Shown here piece by piece: positions 35,392-43,332 of a stretch of 64,000 bases of DNA (within the stretch, counting starts at the first letter, position 1; each line of letters opens with the position of its first letter). The notes beneath the pieces are model-generated. The model made no database searches and was not told the origin of the DNA. It saw only the letters and a program-made list of their open reading frames with translations. This DNA comes from Polynucleobacter yangtzensis (GTDB taxonomy: Bacteria; Pseudomonadota; Gammaproteobacteria; Burkholderiales; Burkholderiaceae). The DNA is taken from contig NZ_LOJI01000035.1 of the NCBI RefSeq assembly GCF_001595965.1, positions 319,770 to 383,769 of the forward strand, written 5' to 3'. The position numbers and the translations under genes were made by a program.

Positions 35392-36954
35392 TTACTTAAA
35401 GCTCACTTGATAAGAACGACCAACTCTCTCCCACTCTGCAGCCTCTTTTAAAAGACTAAATTCTGTCAAAGGGTGTTCATCAGCCCACTCTTTTGACAGA
35501 CTTACCAAATACGAGCCATCATGCTCAGAAACTTTTACTTTAGGGAGGCTGATATCACTACGTCCACGGCAGAGTACTTGAGCCAAGCGTAAACAAAAAA
35601 GCATGCGCCAGTCTTCAAAGCCGTGATTATTGGCTAACTTGCCAAGCTTACCGGTATGACCGATCAATAGCGCAGCAAGCCTTGCCTGGTCGTTCTTAGA
35701 GAATCCAGGCATATCTGCATTACCCGCTATATAGGCAGAGTGCTTGTGATACCCGTTATGGGAGATTGACAATCCAATCTCATGGAGATTAGCGGCCCAC
35801 TGTAATAGTGCAACATTATCAGCCCTACTTTCAGATTGAGGTTTAGGTAATTGCTGGAGAAAATCTGCTGCTAACTTACCTACTCTGTCTGCTTGCTCAC
35901 GATCAACTGCATATCGTTGCATAAATTGCTCTACAGTGACATAGCGCATGTCATGATGTTGAGAACGGCCAAGTAAGTCATATAAAACACCACTTCGTAA
36001 AGCGGCATCTGTCACTTCCATTTCTTCAATACCTAATTCATCGAAGGCGGCCAGCATAATCGCTAAACCTCCGGGCCATACGGCTCTTCTATCATCCTTC
36101 AATCCCTCAAGCTCAACTTGATTTACATGTTCATACTTCAGGAGATGCTTTTTAAGATTCTTCAAGCCTTCGCGAGTGATAAGTCCGCTTGTGCCATTGA
36201 CGCGACCCATGGTTAAACCATCATCATGTCTATTGAAATTATTAGTCGCAATTAGATCTGCTAAAGCCCTGGCAGTTCCAGAGGATCCAATGACTTGCTT
36301 CCAGCCGCTTTTTAAATAAGCGCCTGAAATGACTTGTATTTCACGACGAGCTGCCAACTCAGCCTCTTTAAAGGCATGCGCATCGATATTCCCTTTAGGG
36401 AAAAAACGCAGACTATGTGATACACAGCCAATATAAAGACTCTCCATTAACTTTGGCTCATAGCCCTTGCCAATAATAAATTCGGTTGAACCTCCACCAA
36501 TATCGATGACCAATCTATTGCCCTGAACAGCCTGAACCTCATGCGCAGCTCCGATATAAATCAGGCGCGCCTCTTCGACACCCGCAATCACTTCAATCGG
36601 AAATCCCAATGCCGCCTGTGCATCCTCCACAAATTGCGGGGCATTTTTTGCAACCCGCAAAGTATTGGTAGCAACTGCTCGAACATTAGAAGGATCAAAC
36701 CCCCTAATTCGCTCTCCAAATCGCCTAATAGCAACTAAGCCGCGCTGGTAGGCATCGTTGCCAAGTAACTTATTTTCCGTCAGGCCGGCTGCCAAACGAA
36801 CTGTTTCGCGGAGAGTATCTATGGGGCGCAATTGGGTACCCGAGGTGGTATTTACCGCCTGAGCGACTAACATACGAAAGCTATTGGATCCTAAATCGAC
36901 AGCAGCAACAAGCTCTGCGGAGTTTATTAAAGGATCTACGGGATTAATTGCCAA
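35392..36954 (-). CDS. ppx: Exopolyphosphatase / pppGpp phosphohydrolase family (Ppx/GppA)
   Basis: The roughly 520-residue ASKHA-fold enzyme has AAVDLGSNSFRMLVAQ as phosphate-1 loop, VRAVATNTLRVA, LVIDIGGGSTEF as phosphate-2 loop, and IGSSGTARALADL; the C-terminal HD-like helical domain gives full Ppx length. No ATG fits: a TTG at 36966 is in frame, but the TTG at 36954 has GAGGAA (36965-36960) six bases upstream and is preferred. A Pho box with a good -10 lies upstream. It degrades polyphosphate, balancing the two PPK2 enzymes. Confidence 0.9.
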   Translation of the reverse strand: MAINPVDPLINSAELVAAVDLGSNSFRMLVAQAVNTTSGTQLRPIDTLRETVRLAAGLTENKLLGNDAYQRGLVAIRRFGERIRGFDPSNVRAVATNTLRVAKNAPQFVEDAQAALGFPIEVIAGVEEARLIYIGAAHEVQAVQGNRLVIDIGGGSTEFIIGKGYEPKLMESLYIGCVSHSLRFFPKGNIDAHAFKEAELAARREIQVISGAYLKSGWKQVIGSSGTARALADLIATNNFNRHDDGLTMGRVNGTSGLITREGLKNLKKHLLKYEHVNQVELEGLKDDRRAVWPGGLAIMLAAFDELGIEEMEVTDAALRSGVLYDLLGRSQHHDMRYVTVEQFMQRYAVDREQADRVGKLAADFLQQLPKPQSESRADNVALLQWAANLHEIGLSISHNGYHKHSAYIAGNADMPGFSKNDQARLAALLIGHTGKLGKLANNHGFEDWRMLFCLRLAQVLCRGRSDISLPKVKVSEHDGSYLVSLSKEWADEHPLTEFSLLKEAAEWERVGRSYQVSFK

Positions 36955-36992
36955 AATGTTCCTCAATATTGATTGCTGCGCTAATTATGTCT

Positions 36993-37026
36993 ATTTTATG
37001 TAAAAACAATGACATATTCATGAAAT
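36993..37026 (-). promoter_or_regulatory. Pho box and -10 for ppx
   Basis: Minus strand ATTTCAT-GAAT-ATGTCAT (37026-37009), with a third weak unit TTTACAT in phase, and TAAAAT (36998-36993), five of six to the -10 consensus, exactly 10 bp after the second unit. Predicted start of transcription is near 36986. Confidence 0.75.
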
Positions 37027-37065
37027 GCACAGCAATGCCCTGTATATAGGGCGCGGAACCTTGGT

Positions 37066-37293
37066 CTAAGCTGCTAAATTTTGCTCTGAACTAGAACAAT
37101 CGCGGTTACCAAAGCTGCATAAAATACAGCAATCCCCTGATTTAGGCTTCAAAATTGCACTGCATGATCTGCAACGATAAAAATGCTGGGCACCCTCTTC
37201 GGAAGTAATGATCTCTGAGGTCTGGCAATGAGGGCAAGTCACAGTAGCTTGCGGATATTGGATAGTCTTATTCACAATCAAATATTGAAGCAA
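37066..37293 (-). CDS. GDCCVxC-domain small cysteine-rich protein
   Basis: The 75-residue protein has two zinc-ribbon CxxC pairs (CPHC, CRSC) and the name-giving GDCCILCSFG near the end. Such proteins often sit beside metal-resistance genes; binding of Zn or another soft metal is likely, function unknown. It follows mgtC by 43 bp on the same strand and may be the third gene of a phoA-mgtC transcript. A later start (GTG before NKTIQYP) is possible. Confidence 0.75.
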   Translation of the reverse strand: MLQYLIVNKTIQYPQATVTCPHCQTSEIITSEEGAQHFYRCRSCSAILKPKSGDCCILCSFGNRDCSSSEQNLAA

Positions 37294-37336
37294 GATTGTG
37301 TCAATAGTGTGTCAAATTCAATTGAACCAAAGACCA

Positions 37337-38053
37337 TTAATCTGTTGTGCTTGGGCTCCAGAAGGCCTGGGATACAAACTCTTGATCAGCAATTTTTGCA
37401 ATTAGTCGATCCATTTCATCCCCATCTACGGCTGAGGCAGTTAATACCGCCTGAATTTCGACGTCATCGCTGCCAAATTGATGCACTTCAACATCTTGCG
37501 TTTGATAACCTGCCCCCTCTAAAGTCTTTATGAATTGCTTTAGCGCCTGTTTTTGCGCATGCTTTGGGGTAATGATGTAAACCGAGTTTGTCACTTCAAC
37601 GGAGATGGTGTCTAGAGGTTGGCGGTTAATAAAGGTCACCACAGGTCGCAAAAGAGTATTGGCCGCTAATACGAATATGGTTGCCAACCCAGCTTCCAAA
37701 ATCAAGTCGGCGCCAGCACAAGCGCCTACCGCACCGGAGGCCCATAAAGTAGCTGCCGTATTTATCCCTCGGACATTCCCCTCTTCGCGCATGATAACGC
37801 CCGCCCCCAGAAAGCCGATACCCGAAACCACATAGGCCATGACATGGACGGCACCTTCATGACCGGTAAGTCTATTGGCCGCATCCACAAAGATCGCCGC
37901 CCCGATAGCCACCAAAATATTCGTTCTTAAACCTGCAGTTCGTTGGCGATATTGACGCTCTAGCCCAATTAATCCACCAAAGAAAAATGCAGCCGTTAGG
38001 CTGATTGCAGTATCGGCTAACGATACATAGTTAATGTTGTTCGTAAATTCCAT
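37337..38053 (-). CDS. MgtC/SapB family membrane protein, long form
   Basis: The 238-residue protein has an N-terminal MgtC membrane domain with GGLIGLERQYRQRTAGLRTN, GFLGAGVIMREEGNVRG and TAATLWASGAVG. An approximately 85-residue cytoplasmic ACT-like domain follows (from about residue 150), ending AFWSPST. MgtC is linked to low Mg/phosphate survival and lowers phosphate uptake in Salmonella. It begins 8 bp behind the alkaline phosphatase gene, so it probably shares that gene's Pho-box promoter. Confidence 0.9.
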   Translation of the reverse strand: MEFTNNINYVSLADTAISLTAAFFFGGLIGLERQYRQRTAGLRTNILVAIGAAIFVDAANRLTGHEGAVHVMAYVVSGIGFLGAGVIMREEGNVRGINTAATLWASGAVGACAGADLILEAGLATIFVLAANTLLRPVVTFINRQPLDTISVEVTNSVYIITPKHAQKQALKQFIKTLEGAGYQTQDVEVHQFGSDDVEIQAVLTASAVDGDEMDRLIAKIADQEFVSQAFWSPSTTD

Positions 38054-38061
38054 AGAGCGAT

Positions 38062-39810
38062 TTATTGTTTTGAGCTAAGACCCAATGACTCTACCATCAC
38101 CTTAAATACCTCAGTGTTATCCATGAAACCTTTAAACTTCTCTGATCCAGGGCCGATTGCATTTAACACGGCATCATCGGCAGTATGCACTCCTACCTCC
38201 TGATGTGATGGCAAGTTTCCACCCACATGAATTGCATCTTCCTGCAATTGAATATATTTAGGATTCGCCACAAATTTTCCAGAATCATCTTTTACTGCAG
38301 GCACAAACGTACCATCCAGCTTTGGGTGCAAAGTCTCGTAGTGATCCGGATAGTTGCCATAAAAGAATGCGAGGCGCTTAGAAACATCAATTTTACTTGG
38401 GTACCCTTGCACATCAGCCTTAGGATAATTAGGGTATCCGGCAGCTGCATAGACGCCCACTTTTTCACGTAGTGGCCCAGGCTTATCATCATGCACTACC
38501 CCGCTGATAGAGCCGCTATGAGTGTGATCAGGCGTCACAATTATTAATGTATCTGGATTCTTTTTCGCAAAGTCTTTGGCTATTTGCACTGCATTACTTA
38601 GCATGATGGTGTCAAATGCCGCTCTCTCCCAATCAAGTGGATGGTTGAACTTGTCAATTAAAGCAGCCTCAACCATCAAGAAAAATCCATTAGGGTTTCG
38701 AGATAACACTTCAATTGCAGACTGAGTCATCTCAGTGAGATCAGGCTGATTTGGGTATAGAGCAACAGTATTCTTTTTGAGAAAGAGACGATCCAAGGAC
38801 CCATCCATATTGTCTGGATGAAAAACACCAAACAACTTTTTAGTGCTCTTATTTTCAGCGGCAGCTACCAACTCTTGCTTTGTAAAAGCGAGCTGATATC
38901 CATCAGCTTTAAATGTATCCACTAAATTCATATCGTCTTTACGTTTTGAACCCTTAATCGATTGCGGATAAAAATAAGCCGACCCACCACCAAGAATGAC
39001 TTCTGCGCCACTTTTCAGGAGTTGATCGGCAATGTACTGCTTGTCAGCTCGACGGCGTGTATGCGCAACCATTGCTCCAGGAGTAGCATCCTGCAATTCT
39101 GCGTCTGAAACGATACCAACTGACATTTTGGTATTGCGCTTTATAAGTTCAGAAATAGTTTCTACTTTAGGATGCGATAAGTTATCACTAGCACGAGATA
39201 CATAGACACCCATTGCATTAACAGCAGTCTTATGCCCAGTGGTGTATGCGCTCATGGAGTTAGCAGAATCAGTGATTAAAGAATCTGAGCCAGAGGTTCC
39301 AATCATTGCAGTATTAGGCATATTATCAAAAGCCAATCTACCCTGGTATTTTCCTTCGTTGATACCTTTTGATAAAACGCGGGCAGCGGTTCGATTGGCA
39401 ATCGTCATCCCATCACCAATAAATAAGATCACGTTCTTTACTTTTCGCGGACCGCTAAAGTAAACATCCCAAGTCACTTTTAACTTTTCTTGCGCAGTAC
39501 GCGCCACCAGCTCGTACTTGCCTGCCTTTGCCAACTGCACATCCCGATAAATTACCGCACTACCTTTGCCATTTTCATCTGAGATAAATTCAGATTTACT
39601 GGAGACTAATTTATTAATTGGGAATCCATTTAATTCAATGATGACATCGCTAGGGCTAGCAACCTGATTGAACTCAATCTTGATATCGAATTTTGAACCC
39701 GCCAAAATACTCGCTTGATCGATTGGATAGATAGCTGCAGCATGCGCAAAGCCAGTAATTGATACCAGCAGAATCAGAGCTAACGATTTAAAAGAATGGA
39801 GGCTTGTCAT
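38062..39810 (-). CDS. phoA: Alkaline phosphatase, periplasmic
   Basis: The 582-residue PhoA-superfamily enzyme has a signal peptide (MTSLHSFKSLALILL, cleavage near AHA). An extra N-terminal beta domain follows (about 25-125), then the catalytic core with NVILFIGDGM, TDSANSMSAYTTGHKT (Ser nucleophile in DSANS), LMVEAALIDKFNH and TPDHTHSG as metal sites. Longer than E. coli PhoA because of the added domain. Releases phosphate from organic esters. Pho box at 39862-39879. Confidence 0.92.
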   Translation of the reverse strand: MTSLHSFKSLALILLVSITGFAHAAAIYPIDQASILAGSKFDIKIEFNQVASPSDVIIELNGFPINKLVSSKSEFISDENGKGSAVIYRDVQLAKAGKYELVARTAQEKLKVTWDVYFSGPRKVKNVILFIGDGMTIANRTAARVLSKGINEGKYQGRLAFDNMPNTAMIGTSGSDSLITDSANSMSAYTTGHKTAVNAMGVYVSRASDNLSHPKVETISELIKRNTKMSVGIVSDAELQDATPGAMVAHTRRRADKQYIADQLLKSGAEVILGGGSAYFYPQSIKGSKRKDDMNLVDTFKADGYQLAFTKQELVAAAENKSTKKLFGVFHPDNMDGSLDRLFLKKNTVALYPNQPDLTEMTQSAIEVLSRNPNGFFLMVEAALIDKFNHPLDWERAAFDTIMLSNAVQIAKDFAKKNPDTLIIVTPDHTHSGSISGVVHDDKPGPLREKVGVYAAAGYPNYPKADVQGYPSKIDVSKRLAFFYGNYPDHYETLHPKLDGTFVPAVKDDSGKFVANPKYIQLQEDAIHVGGNLPSHQEVGVHTADDAVLNAIGPGSEKFKGFMDNTEVFKVMVESLGLSSKQ

Positions 39811-39845
39811 GAAGTAAAAATAATCAAAAGGTTTAGGCAGATTAC

Positions 39846-39879
39846 AATATCTTCCAAAATCATGACATTCTGATGACCC
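39846..39879 (-). promoter_or_regulatory. Pho box and -10 for alkaline phosphatase
   Basis: Minus strand GGGTCAT-CAGA-ATGTCAT (39879-39862), then GATATT (39851-39846) exactly 10 bp on. Predicted start of transcription is near 39839, giving a 29-base leader. Confidence 0.75.
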
Positions 39880-39894
39880 TTGATATTACATGTC

Positions 39895-41337
39895 TTACAA
39901 AGCTGTTTTTTTCTTTGCTGCTTTCAATTTTCCAGATTTGACGGCTTTACAAAACTGCTCATAATCTTTCATATTCTGCTTTGCATAAGACTTTGCAAAT
40001 GCATATAAAGCCTCATTTAACCCATCAGATTGGCCGCAATATCCTGCAATCATGGCAGCATCACCGGAACGAGCATGACCTAATGCCAGGGCCCAGCCAA
40101 ATAACTTTGCATAGTCCGGAAATGTTTTTAAAGTCACTCCACCGCTGCCAACTCCGATGCCACCCTTCATGTCTCGTAATTGGCGCAGGTAGAAGCCCTG
40201 GCTTTTATTAATATCGTATTGAACTGCCCCGTAGTTTAAAAAGATATCGGGCGCACCCTGCAATAAACGTTGACCCGCTACCACTCTCTGCCCCATGTCA
40301 CGATAGATAGATTCACCAAGGTATGGACTTAAGACAGATCGCTGGGCTTCCTTATATTGAAGAAATAAAGGATCCTGCCCACTATCACCCTCGAAATATA
40401 AAACCATGCAATTGGTTCCGACGCTACCAACCCCCACAACCTTTCGGGCAAAATCTTTTAAGGAATAGCGCTGAAATAGTATTTGCCTATCAGCCAGCAA
40501 AGTGCTGGCGTAATTCAATAATGCTTTATCAATCAATGGCAATAAGGGAGTGCCGTAGGCATCCTTTTTAAAATGCTCAATCAAAGGAGGTCTGTTAATG
40601 ATTTTTCGATTCTTACCCACCAAGGTCGTCAAGCTCTCCAGTACTTGAATATTGCCTTGCCCTTTAGTTTCCTTTAAATAAACATCTAATTTCCTCTGAT
40701 GCTCTTTACTAAAGTGCTTGCGAATATCTTTTTCGCCGATAAACTCCTGCGCCAAATCTAAATAAGGCATTTTTGCGTATTGCTCAATACGCTTTTGATA
40801 TTCAGATGTAATCTGATAAACCAATTTTTTACCCAATGCTTTATCGCCACCCATGCTATCTGAGGCAATTAACGCACTGGCAACCAAACGTTTGATATCC
40901 CACTCCCAGCTTCCTGGCAAAGTCTCATCAAAATCATTAATACCAAATACTAAGCGGTGCTCAGCGGTACCAAATAATCCAAAATTGGATACGTGCATAT
41001 CACCACAAAGCTGGACAGTAATATTGGTGGTCGGCTGATTAGCGAGGTCTTGCGCCATGATGGCGGCACCGCCACGATAAAAAGCAAAAGGAGATTGCAA
41101 CATGCGTTCATAACGAATCGGAATCAAAGATTCGATACGTTGTTTGGCTTGCGCCTCTAATATTTGTATAGGATCAATGCGATTTTTAGGGGGTGTATAT
41201 ATCCCTTGGTCTGCAATACTCACCACCTTGCGTAATGCCTTGCCATCTGCCATACGCCTCTTGATACTTGGACGCGGGTCCCTAAAGGACTCTACCGATC
41301 TCAAAACAGCATATTGTGGTTTCTTCTGGGAGGGCAT
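39895..41337 (-). CDS. DUF2252 family protein, paralogue 1
   Basis: The 480-residue protein has the DUF2252 signatures: RYERMLQSPFAFYRGGAA, LCGDMHVSNFG, FGINDFDETLPG, VVGVGSVGTNC, YVRQLRDMKGG-like YLRQLRDMKGG and GWALALGHARSGDA. GD-x-H-x-x-N followed by D-x-D resembles the catalytic loop of aminoglycoside and choline kinase-like folds, so a phosphotransferase is plausible; the substrate is unknown. A second paralogue sits on the other side of the pst-pho operon (53610). No Pho box is seen before it. Confidence 0.85.
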   Translation of the reverse strand: MPSQKKPQYAVLRSVESFRDPRPSIKRRMADGKALRKVVSIADQGIYTPPKNRIDPIQILEAQAKQRIESLIPIRYERMLQSPFAFYRGGAAIMAQDLANQPTTNITVQLCGDMHVSNFGLFGTAEHRLVFGINDFDETLPGSWEWDIKRLVASALIASDSMGGDKALGKKLVYQITSEYQKRIEQYAKMPYLDLAQEFIGEKDIRKHFSKEHQRKLDVYLKETKGQGNIQVLESLTTLVGKNRKIINRPPLIEHFKKDAYGTPLLPLIDKALLNYASTLLADRQILFQRYSLKDFARKVVGVGSVGTNCMVLYFEGDSGQDPLFLQYKEAQRSVLSPYLGESIYRDMGQRVVAGQRLLQGAPDIFLNYGAVQYDINKSQGFYLRQLRDMKGGIGVGSGGVTLKTFPDYAKLFGWALALGHARSGDAAMIAGYCGQSDGLNEALYAFAKSYAKQNMKDYEQFCKAVKSGKLKAAKKKTAL

Positions 41338-41427
41338 GGGTTACCTAGCAAATGGGTATACCCAACGATATTAACGCCTATATAAATAATGGGCTCAAAT
41401 TAGGGAAATGCTATAGGCTGGGACGGG

Positions 41428-41931
41428 CTATTCCGAGTTAAATCGATGATGAATAGCATGCAATTCATCTTTAATCTGCAAATGATCTAACTTTTCTACT
41501 GGGAGATCAATCAGTAGTTCAATGCGATTACGTAAACCCATTTCAACTTTTCTAAAAGCATCCCACATATCATGCTCGCTGCCATCGACCGCGGCTGGGT
41601 CCATAAACCCCCAATGAGCAGTTGCAGGATGGCCAGGCCAATATGGGCACTCTTCGCCAGCAGCAGAATCGCAAACGGTGATAATAAAATCCATGTGAGG
41701 GGCATCTTGTCGACCAAACTCATCCCATGTTTTGCTTCTTAGCAATTCAAGCGGATAACCCATCTCCCTTGCAAGTTTTAATGCGATTGGATGTACAAAT
41801 AATTTTGGCTGCGAGCCTGCAGAATATCCAATAAAGCGCCCATGACTGAGGGTGGTGGCAAGTGCCTCCCCTAAAATTGAACGAGCTGAATTACCCGTGC
41901 AGAGAAAGAGAATGTTATAGGGTCGAGTCAT
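41428..41931 (-). CDS. arsC: Arsenate reductase, low-molecular-weight phosphatase family
   Basis: The 167-residue protein has the P-loop CTGNSARS (C11, R17) and TVCDSAAGEECPYWPGHP with the second Cys pair of the thioredoxin-linked ArsC group. It reduces arsenate to arsenite. Located close to the pst genes, which import arsenate as a phosphate mimic; no arsenite pump is adjacent. A protein-tyrosine-phosphatase role is less likely because of the conserved second cysteines. Confidence 0.85.
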   Translation of the reverse strand: MTRPYNILFLCTGNSARSILGEALATTLSHGRFIGYSAGSQPKLFVHPIALKLAREMGYPLELLRSKTWDEFGRQDAPHMDFIITVCDSAAGEECPYWPGHPATAHWGFMDPAAVDGSEHDMWDAFRKVEMGLRNRIELLIDLPVEKLDHLQIKDELHAIHHRFNSE

Positions 41932-41943
41932 CAGCGAGAGATT

Positions 41944-42117
41944 TCAAATGATTTCGTCAAGACGTAATGTATATTTTCTATCCAGTAGAAAATGATTTAT
42001 TTTTGGATCTCTTAAGGAATCGTCCTTAGATTCATGCTCTTTCAACCCCGTGAAGGATTTCTCTTGCACTTCATTTCTAAATACATCAGATAAATATTTA
42101 GTGAGTTGGTGATTCAT
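41944..42117 (-). CDS. Small ORF, 57 residues, hypothetical
   Basis: ATG at 42117 is preceded by AAGGAAAATATC, a good ribosome binding site, and runs 57 codons to TGA. The product starts MNHQLTKYLSDVF and ends RKYTLRLDEII; it is highly charged with no signal or membrane segment. It ends 12 bp before arsC, so both are likely on one transcript. I know no relative. Support is the binding site, the spacing and lack of a competing gene. Confidence 0.5.
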   Translation of the reverse strand: MNHQLTKYLSDVFRNEVQEKSFTGLKEHESKDDSLRDPKINHFLLDRKYTLRLDEII

Positions 42118-42196
42118 GATATTTTCCTTCTAAGAAATAATGAATAACGACATCCTAGGCTTTATATATTTCACTTTTATTAACCACCTAGGCAAG

Positions 42197-42220
42197 AAAA
42201 AACCCAGCACGTGCTGGGTT
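42197..42220 (-). terminator. Terminator for the minus-strand 30-residue ORF transcript
   Basis: AACCCAGCAC/GTGCTGGGTT is a 20-bp perfect palindrome; on the minus strand it runs into six Ts. It implies a transcript arriving from the right, where the only visible frame is at 42300-42392. Confidence 0.8.
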
Positions 42221-42299
42221 GTGAAGGAAACATACACTTTATCTTGGCCGGATACTCCCCGACAATTCAATGTAATCTCAGATCATGACACTGTGATGA

Positions 42300-42392
42300 C
42301 TAACTTCCTAGTTGATGTCTTGCATAACGATTAACATAAGCAGCTTTCGCTTCATTCCATGCTTGCCACATACGTAATATCAATTTTTTCAT
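42300..42392 (-). CDS. Small ORF, 30 residues, hypothetical
   Basis: ATG 42392 follows AAGGATGCAAC (AAGGA at good distance). The product MKKLILRMWQAWNEAKAAY plus 11 residues is basic and amphipathic, ending RHQLGS. A strong minus-strand terminator lies 80 bp downstream, so a short separate transcript is likely. Could be a real small protein or the 5' part of a small RNA. The rest of the 42118-42568 gap shows nothing else. Confidence 0.5.
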   Translation of the reverse strand: MKKLILRMWQAWNEAKAAYVNRYARHQLGS

Positions 42393-42568
42393 GTTGCATC
42401 CTTATGGTGAAAGATTTTTATGCACAACTCTGTCTTGTAGAGATGTGATGCCTACTGCAAGTCAATTATTCATGCGGCAAATGACAAAGTGAAGACGCTT
42501 TTGTGACCAAATGATGTGGCTGAGATACACTGAGTGAAACATCAATGCATATCCAATAAGGAAATGAC

Positions 42569-43045
42569 ATGCTCGATTGGAATTTCTACGGCACCATTGC
42601 ACTTCGCCTGGCTTTAGCTTTATTAGTCGGAGCTATTCTTGGGCTCAATCGCTGGTTGCACCATAAATCAGCTGGAATTCGTACACACTCTTTAGTGGCC
42701 ATTGGTGCTGCAACAGCCGTAATGCTTATCAGTGACTTTGTGCAAGACGATGCTCAATCAGTGAGTCGCGTCCTTCAGGGTCTGATTACTGGATTAGGAT
42801 TTTTGGGTGCCGGAGTCATTATTTATGAGCAACGGTCTCAAAGAGTCCACGGCCTTACTACTGCCGCCAGCCTTTGGGCATGCGCCCTCATTGGGGCAGC
42901 CTTTGGAGCTGGGCAATTTGCCCTTGGAGGGCTCTCTTTAGGGGCTATTTTGGTTACTTTAGCCCTTGGTGGACCACTGGAAAGGCTGGTTGCTCAACTC
43001 AGCGGCATCAAAAGAGGCTCCGAAATCTCGGGGGATCCCGACTAA
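42569..43045 (+). CDS. MgtC/SapB family membrane protein, short form
   Basis: The 158-residue MgtC domain has no C-terminal ACT-like part: AILGLNRWLHHKSAGIRTHSL, GFLGAGVIIYEQ and TAASLWACALIGA. AAGGAA precedes the ATG. It is the second MgtC-type protein within 5 kb; the two share the membrane domain but differ at the N-terminal GLNRW/GLERQ and in length. No Pho box is seen; function may be in Mg or phosphate homeostasis. Confidence 0.87.
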   Translation: MLDWNFYGTIALRLALALLVGAILGLNRWLHHKSAGIRTHSLVAIGAATAVMLISDFVQDDAQSVSRVLQGLITGLGFLGAGVIIYEQRSQRVHGLTTAASLWACALIGAAFGAGQFALGGLSLGAILVTLALGGPLERLVAQLSGIKRGSEISGDPD

Positions 43046-43128
43046 AACCTCACTTAAACAGTCAAAAAAGCGGTTTTGTCATATTACTTTGCTAGCATTA
43101 GTCATCCCAACAATGACAATTAAATGCC

Positions 43129-43329
43129 ATGAGTGAATATAGATACGCAGATGCAGTAAAACAGCTACAGGAAAGTGGTGCTATTGGCCTAGTGGACCTG
43201 AAAAGTCTTCCTCACGAGGATCTTGTAGAGCTTTTTGAAGAAATCAAAGTTTGGTGCCTATACGCCGGCGGCAAAACTGAAAAACTTCCTAAAGAGTCTA
43301 AAAAGAAGAAGAAAAAGAAAAAAGATTAA
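43129..43329 (+). CDS. Small protein with poly-lysine tail
   Basis: The 66-residue acidic helical protein (YADAVKQLQESGAIGL ... HEDLVELFEEIKVW) ends in an uninterrupted run of Lys (KKKKKKKK-D). I do not recognise it. It converges on phoR with three bases between stop codons. The Lys tail invites binding of a polyanion (nucleic acid or polyphosphate), an inference from composition only. Confidence 0.6.
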   Translation: MSEYRYADAVKQLQESGAIGLVDLKSLPHEDLVELFEEIKVWCLYAGGKTEKLPKESKKKKKKKKD

Positions 43330-43332
43330 ATC

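Noticed and set aside
43076..43093. Pho-box-like TTGTCAT-ATTA-CTTTGCT before the poly-lysine protein
   Set aside because: Second unit is poor and no -10 lies at the expected place; the first unit alone is not enough.
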